Shown piece by piece: positions 35,100-43,242 of a stretch of 64,000 nt of DNA (within the stretch, counting starts at the first letter, position 1; every line of letters starts with the position of its first letter). The notes beneath the pieces were generated by a model. The model saw only the letters and a list, made by a program, of their open reading frames with translations, was not told the DNA's origin and did not search any database. The DNA comes from an uncultured Clostridia bacterium (GTDB taxonomy: Bacteria > Bacillota > Clostridia > Oscillospirales > Ruminococcaceae), in the NCBI GenBank assembly GCA_947626165.1, contig CANQRG010000009.1, positions 1-64,000 on the forward strand. The letters are read 5' to 3'. Position numbers and translations under genes: made by a program.

Positions 35100-36860
35100 A
35101 TGGTAACTTTAGCTGAAAGCAGCAGCATTCTGGAAACGGTAATGTCCGAAACCAGCGGTCTGATATTCGGAGTATGGTTTCTGATTGGTGCGGCTTTAGT
35201 ATTCTGGATGCAGGCAGGCTTTGCAATGGTCGAAACGGGTTTCACAAGAGCAAAGAATGCCGGTAACATTATTATGAAAAACTTGATGGACTTCTGTATC
35301 GGTACTGTAATGTTCATCTTCATCGGTTTCAGCCTCTTATTGGGCGAGGATCTAGTAGGTTTTATTGGTAAGCCTGGATTGGATATCCTCACAGCATACG
35401 GAAGCTTTGACTGGTCAAACTTCGTATTCAATTTAGTATTCTGCGCTACGACCGCAACTATCGTTTCGGGCGCTATGGCTGAAAGAACTAAGTTCCTTTC
35501 ATACTGTATCTACTCAGGAGTGATTTCCGCTCTTATCTACCCTATCGAGGCTCACTGGATCTGGGGTCAGGGCTGGCTTTCACAACTCGGCTTCCACGAT
35601 TTCGCAGGTTCTTGCGCTATCCATATGGTAGGCGGTATATCGGCTCTTATTGGTGCTAAAATACTCGGCGCACGTATCGGAAAATTCACAAAAACCAAAG
35701 ACGGCAAAATCAAGGTTCACGCTATTCCTGGTCACAACTTAACTATCGGAGCTTTGGGTGTGTTCATTCTGTGGCTCGGCTGGTACGGCTTCAACGGCGC
35801 CGCTGCAACAAGCGTTGAACAGTTAGGCTCTATCTTCCTGACAACAACAGTTGCTCCTGCTGTTGCAACTGTAGCTTGTATGATTTTCACTTGGATAAAA
35901 TACGGCAAGCCTGATGTTTCAATGTGTCTTAACGCATCGCTTGCAGGACTTGTCGGTATCACGGCCGGCTGCGACGTTGTTGACTGCACAGGTGCTATTA
36001 TAATCGGTCTTGTCGCAGGACTTTTAGTTGTATTCGGCGTTTGGTTCTTAGACTACGTTCTTCACATTGACGACCCTGTCGGTGCTGTTGCCGTTCATAT
36101 GTTCAACGGTATATGGGGTACACTCGCTGTCGGTCTTTTCGCAACAGATTCTGTTCCCGGAAATGATTTAGTCGGTCTTTTCTACGGCGGAGGATTCTCA
36201 CTTCTCGGCAAGCAGCTAACCGGTTTTATTTCAGTTGCAGCTTGGACAGCCGTTACTATGACAATCGTATTCTTACTTATTAAGAAAATTGTAGGTCTAA
36301 GAGCAACAAGACAAGAGGAAATCATCGGTCTTGACACCACAGAACACGGTCTTGTATCTTCTTACGCTGACTTCGCTCCGGCAGTTTCAGCTATATCGGC
36401 TTACACATCTGACGACGCTCACAGCGTTGAAAAAATCACACCGCCTCCTACTCCTACAGTTCCTGTAAACAAGGCTGTTGAAGTTGAGGATTACACAGTC
36501 GGCAATCCTAAGATTACAAAGATAGTTGTTGTATTTAAACAGCAAAAACTGCAAGACTTCATCGCCGCTATGGAAAACATCAACGTAACAGGTATTACTG
36601 TTACTAACGTACTCGGCTGCGGTATGCAGAAGGGTCAGGCAGAATTCTATCGTGGAGTTGAGGTCGAGGCTAACCTACTTCCTAAGGTTAAAGCAGAGGT
36701 CGTTGTATGCAAGGTTCCTGTAAACACCGTTGTAGACGCTGCTAAGTCGGCTCTATACACAGGTCACATCGGCGACGGTAAGATATTTATTTACGATATC
36801 GAAAACGTAATCAAGGTTCGTACCGGCGAGCAGGGCTACGACGCTCTTCAAGACGACTAA
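35100..36860 (+). CDS. amt: Ammonium transporter fused to a C-terminal PII domain
   Basis: Residues 1-410 are an Amt channel of about 11 helices; the pore histidines are probably His175 and His333. A Pro/Thr-rich linker (about 430-468) leads to a complete PII (GlnB) domain at 470-582. That domain has KIVVVFKQQKLQDF, a T-loop starting GCGMQKGQAEFYRGVE and the nucleotide motif TGHIGDGKIF. The usual uridylylated tyrosine of the T-loop is replaced (RGVEVEAN), so control is probably by ATP/ADP and 2-oxoglutarate only. The fusion places the channel blocker in the same chain. AAAGGAG precedes the ATG. Confidence 0.95.
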   Translation: MVTLAESSSILETVMSETSGLIFGVWFLIGAALVFWMQAGFAMVETGFTRAKNAGNIIMKNLMDFCIGTVMFIFIGFSLLLGEDLVGFIGKPGLDILTAYGSFDWSNFVFNLVFCATTATIVSGAMAERTKFLSYCIYSGVISALIYPIEAHWIWGQGWLSQLGFHDFAGSCAIHMVGGISALIGAKILGARIGKFTKTKDGKIKVHAIPGHNLTIGALGVFILWLGWYGFNGAAATSVEQLGSIFLTTTVAPAVATVACMIFTWIKYGKPDVSMCLNASLAGLVGITAGCDVVDCTGAIIIGLVAGLLVVFGVWFLDYVLHIDDPVGAVAVHMFNGIWGTLAVGLFATDSVPGNDLVGLFYGGGFSLLGKQLTGFISVAAWTAVTMTIVFLLIKKIVGLRATRQEEIIGLDTTEHGLVSSYADFAPAVSAISAYTSDDAHSVEKITPPPTPTVPVNKAVEVEDYTVGNPKITKIVVVFKQQKLQDFIAAMENINVTGITVTNVLGCGMQKGQAEFYRGVEVEANLLPKVKAEVVVCKVPVNTVVDAAKSALYTGHIGDGKIFIYDIENVIKVRTGEQGYDALQDD

Positions 36861-37045
36861 CCGGCGAGCCGCCGGTGGCTCTGCTGCCTTTGACAAGTTT
36901 GCAAAATGTGTTTACTTTGCAAAACGGCAGGCTAGTACATTGGTTATAAAATCACGAACCGCAAAGGTACACCCCTGCACGCTCTGCTGCCTTTGAGCGG
37001 CTAGAAGCAAGAAATTTAGAGGCAAGAAGCAAGATATTACTATCA
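36858..37045. repeat. Mosaic intergenic repeat, copy 1
   Basis: Directly after the amt stop lie a CCGGCGAGCCGCCGG hairpin, GCTGCCTTTGACAAGTTTGC, AAAACGGCAGGCTAGTACAT, TGGTTATAAAATCACG, and then AGAAGCAAGAAATTTAGAGG tracts. The block is about 80-90% identical by eye to 37238-37415. No reading frame is convincing. Confidence 0.85.
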
Positions 37046-37237
37046 GAACTTTTGTGGAAAATTAGGTCTTGTACCTTGTCTCTGGTCACTTGCCTCTAAT
37101 AAGGCAGGCTTACTAAGAGCAATAAAAGTTAGATTATGAGTGATGAGAGGTAACCTCCAAATATTTTAATTTGCCCCCATCCCACTTATAAATTATTTGC
37201 AAAGCGCACTCAGGCTTTAATTAGCTTGGGTGCTTTT

Positions 37238-37415
37238 TGCAACGGTGACGTTGCATCCTCTGCTGCCTTTGAAAAGTTTGATAAATGTTTTTACTTTGCA
37301 AAACGGCAGGCTAGTACATTGGTTATAAAAAATCACGGACCGTAAGGGTAGACCCCTGCACGCAGTTCTGCCTTTGGACGACTAGAAGCAAGAAATTTAG
37401 AAGCAAGAAGCAAGA
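37238..37415. repeat. Mosaic intergenic repeat, copy 2
   Basis: GCAACGGTGACGTTGCATCC precedes a second copy of the GCTGCCTTTG...AAAACGGCAGGCTAGTACAT block and the AGAAGCAAGAAATTTAGAAG tract. The stretch 37046-37237 between the copies holds only short purine tracts and no gene that I can support. Confidence 0.85.
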
Positions 37416-37420
37416 TATCA

Positions 37421-37457
37421 AATATTAAAAGTAAGAGATTGAATTTCTCTTACTTTT
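37421..37457 (-). terminator. Terminator of the ribbon-helix-helix gene
   Basis: AAAAGTAAGAGA and TCTCTTACTTTT form a 12-bp stem overlapping the last codons of the gene. On the minus strand it ends in TTTTAATATTT. Confidence 0.65.
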
Positions 37458-37635
37458 CTTTTTTGGGGTCATCATCAATCGGACCTATCTTTTCTTCATA
37501 ATCGGAAACGCAGTTTTCTATTAAAAGAATTATCTGCTCTTTTACAGAACGTCCGTAATGTTCGGCTATGTAATTAATTTTTTCCAGCGTTTCTGTATCT
37601 GCTCTAAATTGAATACGCTTAATATTCTTATCCAT
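37450..37635 (-). CDS. Ribbon-helix-helix DNA-binding protein
   Basis: The 61-residue protein has the Arc/MetJ pattern: a short strand (IKRIQFRAD) followed by two helices (TLEKINYIAEHYG and SVKEQIILLIENCV). Such proteins are dimeric repressors and are often antitoxins, but no toxin gene is adjacent. ATG 37635 is chosen over GTG 37644 because GAGG lies 8 nt before the ATG. A 19-bp palindrome upstream at 37696-37714 is a likely autoregulatory operator. Confidence 0.75.
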   Translation of the reverse strand: MDKNIKRIQFRADTETLEKINYIAEHYGRSVKEQIILLIENCVSDYEEKIGPIDDDPKKEK

Positions 37636-37695
37636 TGTTTTCACCTCGCTTTCTTTTATTTATTCTATCATATATAGATAGAAATTTTTATTCAA

Positions 37696-37714
37696 TTTTG
37701 GAATAATTCCAAAA
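37696..37714. promoter_or_regulatory. Palindromic operator before the ribbon-helix-helix gene
   Basis: TTTTGGAATAATTCCAAAA is a perfect palindrome about one base centre. It lies just upstream of a promoter-like TTGAAT-N17-TATGAT on the minus strand. Confidence 0.6.
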
Positions 37715-37758
37715 CAGAATAAAAAACTGTCAAGGCTAAATTTTCCCCTGACAGGTGC

Positions 37759-37786
37759 TTGACATATTAAAAATGTGTGTTATAAT
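37759..37786 (+). promoter_or_regulatory. Promoter of the small antitoxin-like RNA
   Basis: TTGACA (37759-37764) and TATAAT (37781-37786) are spaced by 16 bp. The predicted start is near 37793. Confidence 0.8.
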
Positions 37787-37792
37787 ATAAAT

Positions 37793-37891
37793 ATAAAAAG
37801 GGTGCTGTACAAAGTCTTACGGCTTGCAGTTTTTCCCTAAGATTGGTTATAGAACAACCGTTATCTTAGAAGTTAGGCGGTTGTTCTTTTT
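37793..37891 (+). ncRNA. Small RNA, candidate antitoxin of a type I system
   Basis: A promoter at 37759-37786 and an intrinsic terminator (AGAACAACCG...CGGTTGTTCT then T-run, 37851-37891) bound an RNA of about 99 nt with no good reading frame. It converges on the 28-residue toxin gene, and the two 3' ends nearly meet. Both RNAs begin with the same 15-nt sequence, AAAGGGTGCTGTACA, placed as an inverted repeat. The small RNA also contains ACCGTTAT, complementary with one bulge to ATAAACGGT in the toxin leader. Confidence 0.6.
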
Positions 37892-37902
37892 ATTAATGTA
37901 AT

Positions 37903-37943
37903 AAAAAGCTTTGTTACTTTTTATAAAGTATATTGTAACAAAG
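37903..37943 (-). terminator. Terminator of the toxin mRNA
   Basis: On the minus strand CTTTGTTAC and GTAACAAAG form a 9-bp stem around the end of the toxin gene, including its stop codon, followed by CTTTTTATT. It nearly abuts the small RNA terminator. Confidence 0.7.
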
Positions 37944-38000
37944 AGAGATAACATTGACTATAAAATTTCCAAATATAATAATATCTGAAAAATGAATCAT
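37914..38000 (-). CDS. 28-residue holin-like type I toxin candidate
   Basis: The ATG follows a strong ribosome site, GGGAGGTGAT, with good spacing. The peptide is one hydrophobic helix with the pattern IIIFGNFIVNVISLCYNIL and a C-terminal KK. This closely resembles the small holin-like membrane toxins (TxpA/BsrG-like, Fst-like) of Firmicutes. In the mRNA, CTCCC and GGGAG (38010-38025) pair, partly hiding the ribosome site. A perfect promoter lies upstream, and a small RNA converges from the other side. A longer frame on the same strand (37921-38115) lacks a ribosome site and is unlikely. Confidence 0.68.
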   Translation of the reverse strand: MIHFSDIIIFGNFIVNVISLCYNILYKK

Positions 38001-38068
38001 TGCTATCACCTCCCTTCACAGGGAGAAACCGCCACCGCTGACCGTTTATGTACAGCACCCTTTGGCTA

Positions 38069-38097
38069 ATTATAAAACAAAATAAAAATTTTGTCAA
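38069..38097 (-). promoter_or_regulatory. Promoter of the toxin mRNA
   Basis: TTGACA (38097-38092) and TATAAT (38074-38069) on the minus strand are both consensus with a 17-bp spacer. The mRNA would start near 38062 with AAAGGGTGCTGTACA soon after. Confidence 0.85.
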
Positions 38098-38123
38098 ACT
38101 ATTATACTTAGACAAATATTAAA

Positions 38124-38157
38124 GAAGTAAGAGAAAATTTTAATCTCTTACTTTTTT
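38124..38157 (+). terminator. Possible terminator between the toxin promoter and the sRNA gene
   Basis: AGTAAGAG and CTCTTACT form a stem followed by TTTTTTT on the plus strand. No plus-strand gene leads into it. It may back up the small RNA terminator or be a copy of the similar hairpin at 37427. Confidence 0.45.
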
Positions 38158-38161
38158 TAAT

Positions 38162-38311
38162 AAAAAACACCACCCTGATTTCTCAAAGTGGTGCAACAAG
38201 TAATAGTTATTTGGCAGGCGTCCCATTCTCCTGCATCTCTCGGGTATTGTTACCCTGTCAAGCCATCAGCGTGTGGACGGGGACGTAATTTTCCACCTCA
38301 AATAACCCTTA
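38162..38311 (-). ncRNA. Structured small RNA downstream of htpG, unassigned
   Basis: A promoter (TTGACA 38345-38340, TATAAT 38323-38318, 16-bp spacer) and an intrinsic terminator (CACCAC...GTGGTG then T6, 38193-38162) bound an RNA of about 150 nt. Ends pair as GTTATTTG with CAAATAAC, then CGTCCC with GGGACG, and GGGTA-ACAA-TACCC forms the tip. The result is a long rod with internal loops. No gene follows in its direction, so it is a stand-alone RNA rather than a riboswitch. A 6S-type RNA is possible but not shown. Confidence 0.6.
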
Positions 38312-38359
38312 TAAACAATTATAACACTTTTCGACATTTTGTCAAAGATAAAATTATTA

Positions 38360-40264
38360 TCAAACCATAAGGTCACAAATATTATTAGAGAACTCCAGCG
38401 GATTTTCTATACTCATTCCCTCAATCAGCAGAGCCTGATCATACAACAGACCTGCATAGACCTTTAACTTATCCTTGTCCGTTTCATAAAGGCTTTTCAG
38501 CTTGTCGTAAATCGGGTGAGAAGCGTTGATTTCCAAAGCCTTTTCAGACTTCACCTTGTTATCACCGTTCTGAGGCATTGAATTCAATACCTTTTCCATC
38601 TCTATTGAAACCTGACCGTCGCTAGAAAGACAAACAGGGTGGGTTTTGAGCTTTGACGAAAGCCTTACTTCTGAAACCTTATCGCCTAAAGCCTCCTTCA
38701 TATATTCGAACATACCCTTGCTGTCCTCAGTTTTCTTTTTGACTTCTTCTTTCTCCTCATCTGTACTGAGGTCGAGGTCGCTTGCGGAAATAGACTTAAA
38801 CTCTTTCTCCTTGTAGTTCATAATCATCTTAATTGCAAACTCGTCAACGTCGTCGGTGCAGTAAAGAATCTCATAGCCCTTATCCTTAACAGCCTCCGCC
38901 TGAGGGAGCATTTCAATACGAGCATCGCTCTCACCGCAGGCATAGTAAATATACTTCTGGTCGTCCTTCATACGGCTTACATATTCATCGAGCGTAACCA
39001 TCTTACCCTCGAAAGACGATTTAAACAAAAGCAGATCCTGCAAAGTTTCCTTAGCCATTCCGTAGCTTTGATAGATACCGAATTTGAGGTTAAGACCGAA
39101 TGCCTTAAAGAACTTCTCATAGTCTTCCCTCTTATTTTTAAGCATTTTGGTAAGCTCGTTCTTTATAGACTTTTCAATGTTCTTGGCAATAATTTTGACC
39201 TGTCTGTCGTGCTGGAGCATTTCCCTGGAAATGTTAAGAGACAAATCCTGCGAATCTACAAGACCCTTTACAAAGTTAAAATAATCAGGCAACAGGTCCT
39301 CACAGCAGTCCATTATCATAACACCGCTCGAGTAAAGCTGCAAGCCCTTTTTATAATTCTTTGAGTAGTAGTCAAAAGGCGCTCTCGACGGAACAAACAG
39401 CAAAGCGTCATAGGTAGCAATACCCTCGTTCTTTGAGTGGATATGTGTGATAGGGGCCTCATAATCGGCAAACTTATCGGTATAGAAACTGTTGTAGTCC
39501 TCGTCTTTAAGCTCGTTCTTGTTCTTCTTCCATATAGGAACCATACTATTGAGCGTAACGATTTCCCTGACGGTAATCGGTTCAGGCTCTTTATCCTCAC
39601 CCTCTTTTTTCTCAGGGTACTCAGTTTTCTCCATTTCCATCTTGATAGGAAAACGAATATAGTCGGAATACTTCTTAACAAGCGACTGAATTCTATACTG
39701 CTCCAAGAACTCGTCATACTTTTCGTCGTCGGTATTGTCCTTGATTTCAAGTGTAATTACAGTACCTGCGCTCATATCAGATTCGCAATCATCAATAGTA
39801 TAACCCGACACGCCTGACGACTTCCAGATATGCGCCGTATCCTCGCCGTAGGCTTTAGACACTACAGTGACCTTCTTAGCAACCATAAATGCCGAATAGA
39901 ACCCAACACCGAACTGTCCGATAATATCGACATCTTCTCCGAGCTCATTGTCATTTTTAAAAGCCAGCGAACCGCTCTTTGCAATAGTACCGAGATTGTT
40001 TTCTAACTCCTCTTTAGTCATACCTATTCCGTTATCAGAAATAGTTAGAGTTCTGTTATCCTTGTCGATCTCAATATTAATCTCAAAATCGTCCTTATTA
40101 AGTCCAACACTTGTATCGGTAAGCGATTTAAAATACAGCTTATCTATAGCGTCCGACGCATTAGAAATAAGTTCTCTTAAAAATATTTCCTTATGCGTAT
40201 ATATTGAGTTTATCATCATCTCAAGAAGTCTTTTAGACTCCGCTTTAAATTGTTTTGTACCCAA
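38360..40264 (-). CDS. htpG: Chaperone HtpG (Hsp90)
   Basis: HtpG is an ATP-dependent chaperone dimer. The 634-residue protein starts at TTG behind AAGGAATGG. It carries the GHKL nucleotide site: [22 protein letters not shown] and [11 protein letters not shown]. The middle segment [15 protein letters not shown] with the catalytic arginine is intact. It stands alone under a CIRCE element, so it should be induced by heat through HrcA. Confidence 0.97.
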   Translation of the reverse strand: MGTKQFKAESKRLLEMMINSIYTHKEIFLRELISNASDAIDKLYFKSLTDTSVGLNKDDFEINIEIDKDNRTLTISDNGIGMTKEELENNLGTIAKSGSLAFKNDNELGEDVDIIGQFGVGFYSAFMVAKKVTVVSKAYGEDTAHIWKSSGVSGYTIDDCESDMSAGTVITLEIKDNTDDEKYDEFLEQYRIQSLVKKYSDYIRFPIKMEMEKTEYPEKKEGEDKEPEPITVREIVTLNSMVPIWKKNKNELKDEDYNSFYTDKFADYEAPITHIHSKNEGIATYDALLFVPSRAPFDYYSKNYKKGLQLYSSGVMIMDCCEDLLPDYFNFVKGLVDSQDLSLNISREMLQHDRQVKIIAKNIEKSIKNELTKMLKNKREDYEKFFKAFGLNLKFGIYQSYGMAKETLQDLLLFKSSFEGKMVTLDEYVSRMKDDQKYIYYACGESDARIEMLPQAEAVKDKGYEILYCTDDVDEFAIKMIMNYKEKEFKSISASDLDLSTDEEKEEVKKKTEDSKGMFEYMKEALGDKVSEVRLSSKLKTHPVCLSSDGQVSIEMEKVLNSMPQNGDNKVKSEKALEINASHPIYDKLKSLYETDKDKLKVYAGLLYDQALLIEGMSIENPLEFSNNICDLMV

Positions 40265-40299
40265 ACTTGACCATTCCTTTCAACGTCTTAATAATTATT

Positions 40300-40326
40300 T
40301 TAGCACTCTACTTATTAGAGTGCTAA
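40300..40326. promoter_or_regulatory. CIRCE operator (HrcA site) of htpG
   Basis: TTAGCACTC-N9-GAGTGCTAA is a perfect copy of the CIRCE inverted repeat. It lies just after a promoter read on the minus strand (TTGATT 40358-40353, TATAAT 40336-40331, 16-bp spacer). Confidence 0.95.
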
Positions 40327-40435
40327 TAGTATTATAACACTGCAAAAGGAAAAATCAAGGGCGTAGTATATATGTTAATAGTTTATTTACAAATGGTGCT
40401 GGGGATTATAGATTATGAAGTTAGAATACTTTTAA

Positions 40436-40804
40436 CTAAATCTGAAAATCCATAAAAGACAATGCAATTATTATAATTATCGCCAGAATAACAGCCGCAA
40501 GTATAGAACCTGCTATTACCTTTACAATAGTAGATTCGCTGATTTCTCCGTTGTTGTTTGATTTGTTTCTTGTTTGGGTTGCGGTTCTGTTTTGATTGTT
40601 TCTTGAATTATTCGCCCTCTGTCGAGAGGCTTTTTGACTATTGTTCTGCGATTTGTAAAACTGACCGTTTACAGTACCAGTACGAGCAGACGAGCCGTAC
40701 AGGTCCTTATTTGCGAAGCCTTGACTTTGTGATGCATTTTTTATTCTGCTTGTGCTTCTCCCCTTTGGGATATCTGACTGATAATTTTGTCTGTTTGAAC
40801 TCAT
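40436..40804 (-). CDS. Small membrane protein with disordered Ser/Asn/Gln-rich N-terminus
   Basis: The 122-residue protein has about 80 polar residues rich in Ser, Asn, Gln and Arg, then a single hydrophobic helix near the C-terminus (VIAGSILAAVILAIIIIIALSF). ATG 40804 is chosen because AAGGAGCG precedes it; the longer in-frame start has none. It is probably a tail-anchored protein. Function is unknown, and it lies divergent to spoVAD. Confidence 0.65.
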   Translation of the reverse strand: MSSNRQNYQSDIPKGRSTSRIKNASQSQGFANKDLYGSSARTGTVNGQFYKSQNNSQKASRQRANNSRNNQNRTATQTRNKSNNNGEISESTIVKVIAGSILAAVILAIIIIIALSFMDFQI

Positions 40805-40934
40805 TTTTATCGCTCCTTGAATAAAGTAAACAGCTTTAGGAAAAACTATTTTCAAATAAATATGTAAATAAATTCTGAAAGCCGTTTAAACCCTAATATC
40901 ACGGCTTTAAAACAAGAAAGGAAGTTAAATATAA

Positions 40935-41951
40935 ATGTCTCAAAAGCTGAGTAAATGTACTTATATATTAAATAATTGCCCAAATGTAAAAACTTATGCC
41001 TGCGTAGGCGGAAAAAAAGAGGGCGAAGGACCGATGGGAGAGTATTTTGACAAGATAAACAACGACCCCTATTTCACCACAGACACATTTGAAAAGGCAG
41101 AAAGCGAAATGCAAAAGCAGTCTATTCTTATAGCGCTGAGGAAAGGCGAACTAAAACCGACCGATATTGATTTTATGTTCGGCGGAGACTTACTAAACCA
41201 ATGCGTAGGTACAACATACGGCATAAGGGATATGAACATTCCATTTTTAGGGATATACGGTGCCTGCTCTACAATGGCGGAGGGACTTTTGCTCTCATCG
41301 GTAATGGTAGATAATAATGTAGGAGGTAATGTTCTTGCTGTCACATCTTCACACTTCTGCACCGCAGAAAGGCAATATCGTTTTCCTGTTGAATACGGAG
41401 GTCAGAGGACACCGACCTCACAGTGGACTGCTACCGCAAGCGGAGCGGTTGTGGTTTCCGGCGAGGACGCCGCACCGTATGTACGAGGTGTCACTATCGG
41501 AACAGTTCAGGATATGGGAGTAACCGACGCTAACAATATGGGTGCGGCAATGGCGCCAGCCGCATATGAAACAATTAAGCAGTTTTTAACCGACACAGGT
41601 AAGAAAGCGTCTGACTTTGACAAAATAATCACAGGCGACTTAGGAAAGGTCGGAACAAGACTGCTTCTCCAGCTTCTCGGAGACGACGGTATTGATATAT
41701 CAAAAGAACATAACGACTGCGGTCTTATGATATTTGACTGCGACGACCAAGACGTACACGCAGGCGGAAGCGGCTGCGGATGCGCCGCAAGTATGCTCTG
41801 CGGATATTTTCTTCCCCAGCTCAAATCGGGCGAGCTTAGAAATATTTTATTTCTTGCAACAGGTGCGCTTATGTCGCCGACTCTCAGCCAGCAGGGCGAA
41901 AGTATACCCAGCATTGCACACGCAGTATGGCTTTCACACGATAAACAATAA
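40935..41951 (+). CDS. spoVAD: Stage V sporulation protein AD
   Basis: SpoVAD is part of the inner-membrane channel that moves dipicolinic acid into the spore and out again at germination. The 338-residue protein has the thiolase-like fold with FLGIYGACSTMAEGL and SHFCTAERQYRFPVEYGGQRTPTSQWTATASGA. It binds dipicolinate in characterised homologues. spoVAE follows after 17 nt. No spoVAC precedes it, although the three usually form one operon. AAAGGAAG lies before the ATG. Confidence 0.95.
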   Translation: MSQKLSKCTYILNNCPNVKTYACVGGKKEGEGPMGEYFDKINNDPYFTTDTFEKAESEMQKQSILIALRKGELKPTDIDFMFGGDLLNQCVGTTYGIRDMNIPFLGIYGACSTMAEGLLLSSVMVDNNVGGNVLAVTSSHFCTAERQYRFPVEYGGQRTPTSQWTATASGAVVVSGEDAAPYVRGVTIGTVQDMGVTDANNMGAAMAPAAYETIKQFLTDTGKKASDFDKIITGDLGKVGTRLLLQLLGDDGIDISKEHNDCGLMIFDCDDQDVHAGGSGCGCAASMLCGYFLPQLKSGELRNILFLATGALMSPTLSQQGESIPSIAHAVWLSHDKQ

Positions 41952-41968
41952 TATAAAGGAGATTTATT

Positions 41969-42331
41969 ATGGAATATTTAACAGCATTTTTAGTAGGCGG
42001 TTTATTCTGCGCAATAGGTCAGGTTCTTATTGACTACACAAAACTCACACCGGCAAGAATACTTGTTGCATACGTTGTTGCAGGAGTAATTCTCGGCGGA
42101 ATAAACGTATATAAGCGTTTAATAGATTTTGCAGGAGGCGGTGCAACCGTACCTCTTACAGGCTTTGGATATTTACTAAGTAAGGGAGTTCGTGAGGACA
42201 TTGACGAAAACGGAATATTAGGAATTTTCACAGGCGGTCTTACTGCTGCCGCCGCAGGAATTAGCGCAGCGCTGCTGTTTGGTTTTATAACGGCGCTTAT
42301 TTTCAAAAGCGCGCAGAAAAACGCAAGCTGA
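41969..42331 (+). CDS. spoVAE: Stage V sporulation protein AE
   Basis: The 120-residue membrane protein has four hydrophobic segments and the family motif GGLFCAIGQVLIDYTKLTPARILV at its start. It works with SpoVAD and SpoVAC in dipicolinate transport. AAAGGAG precedes the ATG, and it is translated from the same transcript as spoVAD. Confidence 0.93.
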   Translation: MEYLTAFLVGGLFCAIGQVLIDYTKLTPARILVAYVVAGVILGGINVYKRLIDFAGGGATVPLTGFGYLLSKGVREDIDENGILGIFTGGLTAAAAGISAALLFGFITALIFKSAQKNAS

Positions 42332-42339
42332 CACTCACC

Positions 42340-43242
42340 TCAAATACTTTTCTTTACAAAATCCAAAAACGATGTTACAGAGTCGCTTCTTGAATTTAAC
42401 TTCGGGTATGCAAGTCCTATAGTACGCTTATTCATAGGTGTTTCAAGCTTTAGCTCAGTTATACTGCCGTTTATCAAATCATCTTCTACAAACTGCTTTA
42501 TAACGCAGGAAATCCCCATTCCTATTTTTGCAAAATCTATAAGCAGATCCATACTTGTAACCTCAATAATTCCCTTTGCCTCGATTTTATGTTCCCTCAA
42601 ATATTTATCTACAAAAACTCTGGACAGGTTCTCTTCATCTAAGAGCATTAGATTGCCCGACTTCAAAATCTCGTTAGTTGAAAGCTCCCTTTTTTCTCTT
42701 AGCTTTAAATTGTCAATATAAGTTTTATTGGCAATAAAAATATCCTCGAATTCACCGAGAGGTAAAAAATCCGACTTTATATTGTTTTCCTGATTAACAA
42801 CAAGCGCAATATCAAGCCTGCCGTTTTCCAAAAGCCGCAGGCTTTTTGCTGACGACTGACATTCTATTACTATCTTTATATGAGGGTTTTCCTCAATATA
42901 TTTCTTTAAATAAGGTATTAAAATAAACTTGCACAAACTAGACGACGTACCGATCTTTATCTTTCCCAAACCAAGATTTTTAATGTTCTTTATCTTCTGT
43001 TCTCCTTCGTCGATTGCGCTGAATGCAGTTTCAAGCTGTTCATAGAGTATTTTTCCCTCATAGGTTAGTGAAACTCCCCTCGACGAGCGTTTTAAAAGGG
43101 TCACATCAAGGCTTTCCTCCAGCTTTGATAACGCCATACTTATTGCAGGCTGAGATATAAACAGCTTTCTTGCCGCAGCGGAAATATTTCCCTCAGCGGC
43201 AACTGTGTAGAATATTTTTAATTGATTGAGATTATTATTCAT
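42340..43242 (-). CDS. LysR family transcriptional regulator
   Basis: The 300-residue protein has the LysR winged helix at residues 1-60 (LKIFYTVAAEGNISAAARKLFISQPAISMALSKLEE) and a periplasmic-binding-like effector domain from about 90. The effector is unknown. It converges on spoVAE, nearly touching it, and diverges from pgcA, which might be a target, but I see no defined T-N11-A operator. Confidence 0.88.
   Translation of the reverse strand: MNNNLNQLKIFYTVAAEGNISAAARKLFISQPAISMALSKLEESLDVTLLKRSSRGVSLTYEGKILYEQLETAFSAIDEGEQKIKNIKNLGLGKIKIGTSSSLCKFILIPYLKKYIEENPHIKIVIECQSSAKSLRLLENGRLDIALVVNQENNIKSDFLPLGEFEDIFIANKTYIDNLKLREKRELSTNEILKSGNLMLLDEENLSRVFVDKYLREHKIEAKGIIEVTSMDLLIDFAKIGMGISCVIKQFVEDDLINGSITELKLETPMNKRTIGLAYPKLNSRSDSVTSFLDFVKKSI

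Noticed and set aside
37793..37891. Riboswitch or attenuator leader
   Set aside because: Promoter and terminator are complete, but no gene follows on the plus strand within reach, so an independent small RNA fits better.
37921..38115. 64-residue minus-strand reading frame over the toxin locus
   Set aside because: It has no ribosome site at its start, overlaps the promoter and leader of the toxin mRNA, and is out of frame with the well-placed 28-residue gene.
38162..38311. Signal recognition particle RNA
   Set aside because: The conserved GGAAGCAGC-type tip loop is absent; the tip is GGGTA-ACAA-TACCC.
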